Positions 53,901 through 62,900 of a stretch of DNA of 64,000 bases are shown piece after piece. The position numbers and the translations under genes are program-made. This DNA is from Sciurus carolinensis. Lineage: Eukaryota > Chordata > Mammalia > Rodentia > Sciuridae. The notes below the pieces were generated by a model, which was not told the DNA's origin, ran no database searches, and saw only the letters and a list, made by a program, of their open reading frames with translations. The DNA is taken from NCBI RefSeq assembly GCF_902686445.1, contig NC_062232.1, positions 34,056,454 through 34,120,453 of the forward strand, given 5' to 3'. Position 1 is the first letter of the stretch. Every line of letters begins with the position of its first letter.

Positions 53901-56900
53901 TCTTAGGTTCCTAGATGCCAGTTTTGCTCTTTTTTTCTTAAAGTTCTCATACTTTTTTTTTTGTTTTCTTATTAGCTATACATGATAGAATATTTTGACA
54001 TACCACTACATATGTAGAGTACAACTTCTCATTCTTCTGGTTGTGCATGATGTAGAATTTTTACACTGGTTGTGTAATCCTGTATGCACATAGTATAGTA
54101 ATGTCCAATTCATTGTTGTTCCCATTCCTCCTCCCTTCCCATACCAGATTTTCTTTAATCAAATTTAATTTTATGTGAAATTCATGAGACAAAGTTACTG
54201 AAGGAACTTTCGCATTTTGCACTACAATAAAGATAAATTATAAAGCCTTTTCTTTCAAAAGCATTTAGTCAGTGATAATTTCCTTTTGAGTTCTTCTTTG
54301 TGCAGGTCAATCAGATTTGTAGAAAATGTTGATTTCCATCCTCTTATGTCAATCTGATCCTGACCTTTGTATATAAGGTTAACTTTTTAAACTTTTATGA
54401 AGAAGAAAACACAGTGTTCACTATATCATTTTGTCATTTAGTAATGATAATATTAGTTGAAAGATTAGTATAAAGTCAAAATAAGAGATTTGCTGAAATG
54501 AAGTCTAGTGATGGATAAATAAAGCTTTAAGAAATGTACATGATGTATGTAACGGAGTAAGTTCAACTTGCCTACTCCCAACGGTGCTTTGAAAGTGATT
54601 AGTAGTAGGTTCTCCAGCGAGAATGTTTACAAAGTTTTTTGATGCTGGGTATGGTGGCAGAGACCTATAATACCAAATGAGGCAAGAGGATCACAAATTC
54701 GAGACCAGCCTCAGCAACATAGGGGAGACCCTGTCTCAAAATAAAAAGACCTGGGGACATAGCTCAGTGGTAGATATAAGTCAGGGGTTAGGGGTTAGGG
54801 GAGACTTGCTGCCTCCTTGAAGATTTTATCATGCTTGGACAGTTCTGTTCATTGAAAAATATAAATAGGTTAATTAAGTCTAGTTCCATTTCATAATACA
54901 TTTTGGTGAGGGTGATGAGAAAAGATGATGTAATAATGTTTTGCTTAACCTGAATTTGTTTTAATGAAGTCAGAAATGGAGGTAGCAGATTTCTTTTTTT
55001 TTTTTTTTTTTTTAAATCTTTTAATTAGGAATGTGTTTCGTGAACTGAGCCTAATAAGAATTAAGGAACTTGGTTTAAACAGGTTTTCTGCCCTCAAGCA
55101 TTTATGAAAATTTCTCATGGGCTAGGGATGTAGCTCAGTGGTAGAGTGCTTGTCTAGCATGTTTAAGGTCCTGGGTTCTACCTCTAATTCCACCAAAAAA
55201 CTATGTGAGTCCCAAAGTTCCTTATGTAACTTGGGAATTTTAACTGCCCAGCATAGTAGGGACTTGCATATTACTGGGGGATTATAATTATACCCAGAAT
55301 CAAACTGGCAGAAACAAGTCAGAATTTAACACATAGAAAAACTTGATTCTTGGGGGCTGGGGATATAGCTCAGTTGGTGGAGTGCTTGCACAAGGCCCTG
55401 GGTTCACTCCTCAGCACCACTAAAAAAAAAAAAAAAAAAAAAAAAAGGAAAGAAAAAAAAGGGAAATCTTGATTCTTAATTTTGACATTAAGTGATGTTT
55501 TGACCTTGTTATTTAATTAAAACAGTCTTAATCCTATAGAAGGTAAAATACTTAGGGAGTTAGAAAAAGAATAGGTTACTTTTTTCCTGGATGGAGCACG
55601 AGTGAAAGTTTTATTCTGGATTTAGCATGTGAGCTCATGTTTGGTTAGGATTTTTCATAAAAATGGGAAATTGGGTTATAGCTCAGTGGTAAAGCACTTA
55701 GAATGCTTGATGCCTTAGGTTCCAGCACCAGCACTGCCAAAAGAAGAAAAAAAAAAGGATGAACCAGGCATGTTGTTGCATGTCTGTCATCCCAGCAGCT
55801 CAGGATGTTCAGACAGGATCACAGGTCCAAAGCCAACCTCAGCAACTTAGCAAGGTCCTGTCTCAAAAAACAATAAACAGGCTGGGGATATTGCTCAGTG
55901 GTTAAGCACCCCTGTTCAATCCTGGTACCAGAAAAAATTTAAAAAGAATGATAGGCATAGCCTTTGTGCTGCCTCTCTTCCCCCGCTCCCTATTTCCAGT
56001 TATATTGCTTTTAATTAACTATGTAGTCTCTCTTATACTGCTTCTTCCTCCAAGCAGTCAGCACCCACTGCCTGGATATCTGCAATGTCCTTGTTTTTCC
56101 TGCTACTAGTGTTGTACCCTTTTTAGTCTGTTGACCACACTGTAGGCAGAGTGATCTCTGCAAAATACAATTGTGTTGCTTTTCTGCTTAAAGTGTTTTT
56201 ATGTCTTCCCATTACCTTTTAATCAAATCCAAACGTTTAAGTTTGGTTTTTAAGCTTTCCACAATTTGTCCACTTCTTCTCACTCACAAGTTCAATTTTG
56301 GGGGGTGGGGTGCGGGGGATACTGGTGATTGAACTCAGGAGTACTCTACTGAGCCACCTCCCCAGCCCTATTTTGTATTTTATTTAGAGACAGGGTCTCA
56401 CTGAGTTGCTTAGGGCTGCACTAAGTTGCTGAGGCTGGCTTCGAACTTGTGATCCTCCTGCCTCAGCCTCCTGAGCTGCTGGGATTACAGGCGTGCACCA
56501 CCACACCTGACTCACAAATTCATTTTCAGTGGTATATTTTCCAGTTTTTCCTTATCCCTGGACCAGGAACATTTTCCAGATTTCCATTCCTATTAAAAGA
56601 TCTGCTTCCACACCATAACACTGATAATAGTTGCAATATTGGAATTCCTTTAGGTGTGATATGCTTTTTGGAACCCTCCAGGACCTAATGCTTTACCCTT
56701 CCTATTTACTCATTTATGTTATCTCTGATCCATGAAGTCATTTGACTTTGCCTCCCTTGGGATAGTGCTTTCAGAGTAGAACTAGAGTTTCAGTTTGATA
56801 AGCAGGAGCAAAGGATCACACTGTGAAGGAGGTTAGTGGGAGTCAGTTTTACAGAAGACCTGTGATGCTGCGATCTAAGTAGTGTTTGATTTCAGTATGG

Positions 56901-59900
56901 TGGTCAGTTTCATTTGTTTGGCAAATATTTTATCAGTGCCTATTTTGTAGCAGACCCTATGGAATAGTGCAGTAAGCCAAATGGAGACATTCTCAGCCTT
57001 CTTGTAACTTACATGCCAAAGTGTATAGGGAAAGGAAAACATGGAAAATAAACATACAGTATGTTAGACCTAATACTGCAGTGAAAAATAAAGCAGGGAA
57101 GGGGGATATGGAGTTTAGGAGTCCATGGGGCTCATTTTTATCCAGCAGAGTCAGAGAAGGCTTCACTGAAGTGGCCTCTGATCTGAGAGAGGAAGGTAAT
57201 GATCCATGTAGATAACCAGAGTTGTTTTAAGCAGAAGGAACAATAGATGTAGATGCTTTGAGGCCAGAACGTGCCTTTCATGTTGAACAGGGAAGCCACT
57301 ACCACTGTAGCATAGTGAGTAGCTGGGTAGGGGAGGGCAGTAGCAGAGGGTGAGGCCAGAGGGGGTAAACACACAGTCTGGAAGGATTTTATAGGTCACT
57401 CGGAGGACATTGACTTTTACTGTAAGTGAGAAGACAAGACTGTTGGAGGGTTTCGTGCAGAGAGATGATGTGTTCTGTGGCTGAGTGTGTGTTGTAGGAT
57501 ATTAGGAAAAACTACTAAACTATTCCATTAATAAAAGTGGAAAGAAATTATTAGATTCTGGGTACATTGTAAAGATAGAGGCAATAGGATTTATCAAACA
57601 GAAATGTGCTTTTGAAGCACTATAAAAGTTCGCAGTGCTCAGGGACTTTTGAGGAATTGACAAAACTCTTTATGGATTTCCCCACCCCATTTTGGGCTAT
57701 ATACATAACTTGTTTAAAAATAAACCAGGCAGTGGGTACACACACCTTTGAAAGTCTGACATAACATGGACCTTTTCCCCAGAAAATTAGGTACTCCTTA
57801 CTTGACTTAGGTTACTCCTAAGTTCTACCCACAAAAATTTTAGAAACTTCTGAGTTAATGGGCCTGTTGACAGCTTTCAGAAACCTAAAAAACGACCAGG
57901 AAGTGAGTTGAGTGCACAAAACGTATACTGTCAAGTCCTTTACACTTGAAATACAGAGTCAGTTCTAAACTCAACAACTAGACAAAGACAAAAACATAGT
58001 TATCAACAGAAACATACTTGGTGATAACTGCAAAATACACAGATGTTCAGTCAGCAGATCCTTCTTGGGCCTCCTCCGCGTGTTAGATTGTTCTTGGTTC
58101 CTGGAATTCTGGCATCAACAAATCAAAGCCCCCACCTCAAAGGAGCTTACTTTCTAATGGAGACAGACTACCGTTTTATAAACAAATAGTATTTGTACAT
58201 TTGGTAACTGGTTCTTGAACACCTACTGTATGCCAGACATTCTTTTAGGTTCTTGAAGCAGTGTTAAACAGATGATGTCAGTGCCCCCTTGGAGCATTTA
58301 TTCTAGTGAGATCTGTTTAGTATATAATACAGTTTCTTAAAAAAAAAAAAAAAAAAAACTCAAACTGAGCATGGTGGTGCACATCTATAATCCCAGCAAC
58401 TTGGGAGCCTGAGGCAGGAGGATTGCAAGATGAAGGCCAGCCTCAGCAACTTGGTGAGACTGCCTCAAAATAAAGAAGTGCTGGAGGACTGGGGATTTAG
58501 CTCAGTTGGTAGAGTGCTTGCCTCGCAAGCACAAGGCCCTGGGTTCAATCCCCAGTACCACACACACACAAAAAAAGTGCTGGGATATATAGCTCAGTGG
58601 TAAATCAGCCCTGGGTTCAAAATAATCATGTAAAATTCCCAGAATTGAGACAAGATCCGTGTCTTCACCACAGTTTATCATAGAGGAAATATTGTATAAT
58701 ATAGTAGTCCTCAATCTTTGGCACACATCAGAATCACCTAAATGATTTTTAACCGTTGTTGGGCCTCACCACCCCTAATCTGTCATGACAGCAGTAGAAT
58801 CCATTTTGACATAATGATAAAACCATGGAATATATCTTGTTCTAATTCAGTCCCCATCCCCAGTATTTTTGATTGAGGAAGTCTGGGATAGAACCTGAAA
58901 ATAGGCATTTTGAACCAGTCCCAAGATGATTTTGATGTTGCTGATATGGGGACCATACTTTTGAAACCGCTAGTGTGTACAAGGAACATCTGCAGCAGTG
59001 TCCTTGGATGATTGCAACAGAATTCCCGGAGATCTGTTGTTTGAAAGCATAATCAAATAAAAATCCTGTGGAAGGCCCAAAAGATGGATTAGGCTAACTT
59101 TAGAGCATTCTGTAACTAGAGGAGCATTTCCAGCTTGTTCGGAGAGGGATGTCAGAAGACAGGTCGAGCTTACAGTCCTGAGGATACAGCCTGTTTATGA
59201 TGTATTGCCAAGAGTGCTTAAGTGGGGGGGTTGCTTTGTTACATTACTGTTAATTTAATCCCCCCACACACACCAGAGAACAGTGTTGGAATTTTTTTTA
59301 AATAAGAGCAATGTATTAAATGTGAAACATTTCTATTTCAGAACTGTCCGTCAGGTGGCACAGGAGCAGTTCTTTTTAATGTGCACCAGGTGTTGCATGG
59401 GACACAGGCCTCTACTTTTCTTCATTACTCTGCTCTTTACCGTTTTGGGGGTGAGACATTTTTTAATATGCTTACCATTGTGATTCAGTCTTTCACCACG
59501 GACATTCAGGAATTTGTGGTTTTAGCTTGTATTAAATGAAAATTTCCCTATTTTGGTTATCTACTCTAGTTTACTGAGTATTTAAAAAATAGATTGTAAA
59601 TATGGACATGTAAATTCATGTTACCATTCTTTCTTATTTTCAGAGTACAGCCAGAGAGAGAGCTAAACATTCAGGCGACTACTTCACTCTCTTAAGGCAC
59701 CTTCTTAATTATGCTTATAACAGTAATATTAATGTACCCAATGCTGAAGTTCTACTCAATAATGAAATTGATTGGCTTAAAAGAATTAGGGTAAGTTGTA
59801 GTTAATACCATTAAATCATTGTTAATAAATAGTGTTTTATTAAAAGATGGTTTATAATTTGAACATTTTGGTTAAATGGAAAACTCCAAAGTAACCAAAC

Positions 59901-62900
59901 AGACCAAAGAATTGGTGGATGTTAATAACTTATGATTCATAGAACAAATGTTTCATTAGTTGTATAAAATACTGTGCTTACTAGAGACTTGGAATGCTAA
60001 TGTTCTACTCCTTCCATTTTAGAATTTTGGACCTTTTTACAAATTGTTCTTTTTTAAAAAAGCATTCATTGTTTTCATAAAAAATGAGTCCAGTAGGCTA
60101 GCACTTTGGATCATAACTCCTGGACCAAATTGCATGAGAATTTGTTTCTGATGGTTTTTGTCTTTGAATTAACATTTCTTCTAGTAGTTTGCAAAGCCTA
60201 CTTTCTAAGTTCTGTGAACTTGCTTGAATGGAACAATTTTGGGGAATTATCTCATGTTCCTCCAGCTCTCTTTTTCTGGCTTGTCCTTCCCTCTTAACCT
60301 CCCTTTTACAAGTTAGACATGTAATTTTTTTTCCTTTCCTTTCCTTTTTCTTTTTTTTAATTTGGCAGGATGATGTTAAAAGAACAGGTGAAACAGGTGT
60401 TGAAGAGACTATCTTGGAAGGCCACCTTGGAGTAACAAAAGAATTACTGGCCTTTCAAACTCCTGAGAAAAAGTTTCATATTGGTTGTGAAAAAGGAGGT
60501 GCTAATCTCATTAAGGTGAGTTTAGCATTCTCGGTGCTGTACTATCTTTCATAGCCTTCTCAATGTCTCACCAGCAAATCTGTCTGATGGCATCAGTGTC
60601 TTTGGTGTATTGGCTTGACCTTTTCTTTTACTTCTTAAGAATGTTCATCAATGTTAAAATAATTATTAAAACATGTGCTTTATGTTACTCGATGTTTCAA
60701 AATGTTTATAAATAAAGCTTTAGTATGAAGTTTTTTTTATAGAGCGAGTAAGTGTTATCTAATTTTTCTTCTTAGAAAATCTGGATTAAACGTTTCATCA
60801 GACTATTTAAATGAGGCAGACCTCCGTTTTGTTGTAAGACTGAATCATGTATCATTTCTTTGAGTTTGTTTTTTCTTGTATATGGTAATTCAAAGTGTCA
60901 TTTTAGTAATTTTTATTCAAAATTGGTTTATCTTGATATACAATATGATTACAGTAAAGGTAAGTATTAATTTTGTTAAATAGTATAGTTCATTCTGTCT
61001 TTAATATTTTGTTTTAACATGGGAGAATTGGGTGTGTCTGTTAATTATTTATGGGACATTTATCAGAAAATCCAGGTTTTCTGACATGTAATAAGATCTT
61101 AAATTTTGATAAGAATTTTAAAATTGTCTTACAAGAAACATTTTTTTCTTTTCCTGAATATATTGTTGCTAACATGTAATCATTTCTTCAACTCCTTTTA
61201 GGAATTAATTGATGATTTCATCTTTCCTGCATCCAATGTTTACCTGCAATATATGAGAAATGGAGAACTCCCAGCAGAGCAGGCTATCCCAGTCTGTAGT
61301 TCACCAGCTACGATTAATGCTGGTTTTGAGTTACTTGTGGCATTAGCTGTTGGCTGTGTGAGGAATCTCAAACAGATAGTAGATTCTTTAACTGAAATGT
61401 ATTATATTGGGACAGCAATAACTAGTAAGTATTTTAAAATATGAAGTTGTGATGATTAATAGTTCTAATGTTTCAAATTCTGTTTGCTGAATTTTCTTTC
61501 AGTAAATATCTAAGTAATGTTTCTGTTAGCTAGCTTGACATTTTTAGCAAATGGATATAAAATTATTACAAGCAGAGAGTCTTACATAGAATATTTTTCA
61601 AGTATGTGTTAAATGTAAGTGGTACAAATATTTGTCAAATTGTTTCATCCTTAAAATCTGAAGTAAAATCCCAATTCCACAGTAGCCAAAGTAAATACAA
61701 CTTAAAACTAAATTACATGGATTAGAGAACTTCTCAAGTACTCACTTGTTCGTCGACATTGTTTTCATATGAATTCTAAGAAAATCAGGAGTTTTGGAGA
61801 TTAGAATGTGAGAAGTTACATTTTTAGTGTATTTTACATGATTTCACTTGATACCTACATTAAGCCCATGACAGTAGCTTCAGATTCCAAATCTTTAGAT
61901 ATGAAACTAAAGCTCAAAAGGATTGAATGCAATATATAAAATAACAGAAAATAACCAAACATAACCAAGGCAGTTTCATTTTAAGAAGAAAACTAGTTTA
62001 TCTACGACTCTTGAGAATATAGCCGGGTGTGATGACACACTCTTGTAATCTCAGTGGCTTGGAAGGCTAAGGCAAGAGGATCTCGAGTCCAAAGCCAGCC
62101 TCAGCAATTTAGTGAGGCCCTGAGCAACTCGGTGAGACCTTGTCTCAAAGTAAAAAATAAAAATGGAGCTGGGTATGTTGCTAAGTGGTTAAACACTCTT
62201 GGGTTCAATGCCCAGTACCATAAACACACACACACACACACACACATACATATACATATACATATATAACCAGTTATAATGAAACTGTAAGAAGATGTTT
62301 AATTCTTTTTTTAATGCGTTTGAGAATATAGGAAGTTTTAAAATAACATCTTAGGTGTTTCTGGTTAAAGAAACTGCTTAAAAGATTAGACCTGGGGTTA
62401 TAGCTCATTGGTACAGCTCTTGCCTAGCACGTGTAAGGCACAGTTCTGTCCTCGGCACCACATAAAAATAAATAAAATAAAATAAAGGTATTGTGTCCAT
62501 CTACAACTAAAAATATAAATTAAAAAAAAAAATTAGACCTTTAGCTATTTATTCTGTCAAATCTAGTGAGGTGATTTTTGTTGTTGTTTTTATTTTTTAA
62601 CTTAATGGAAACGAGTTTGTGTGCTTATTTTTGTTTTTACGTAGTGCATTTATTTATATGGTGAAAATTTAAAGTACTAAGAGAGTATACACTAAAAAGT
62701 GTGTTTTGGCCCATGCATTTCCCCCAGTCTTCTTTGAAAGCTATAACCATTGTCATCAATTCATGTTTTTCTTCCCAGCTTCTCTGTGTATATAAAATCT
62801 ACATACAATTTTTTGGGGGGTGGGTGTACCAGGGATTGAACTTGGGTGCACTCTAGCACTGAGCCACATCCCCAGCCCTTTTTTGTATTTTATTGAGAGA

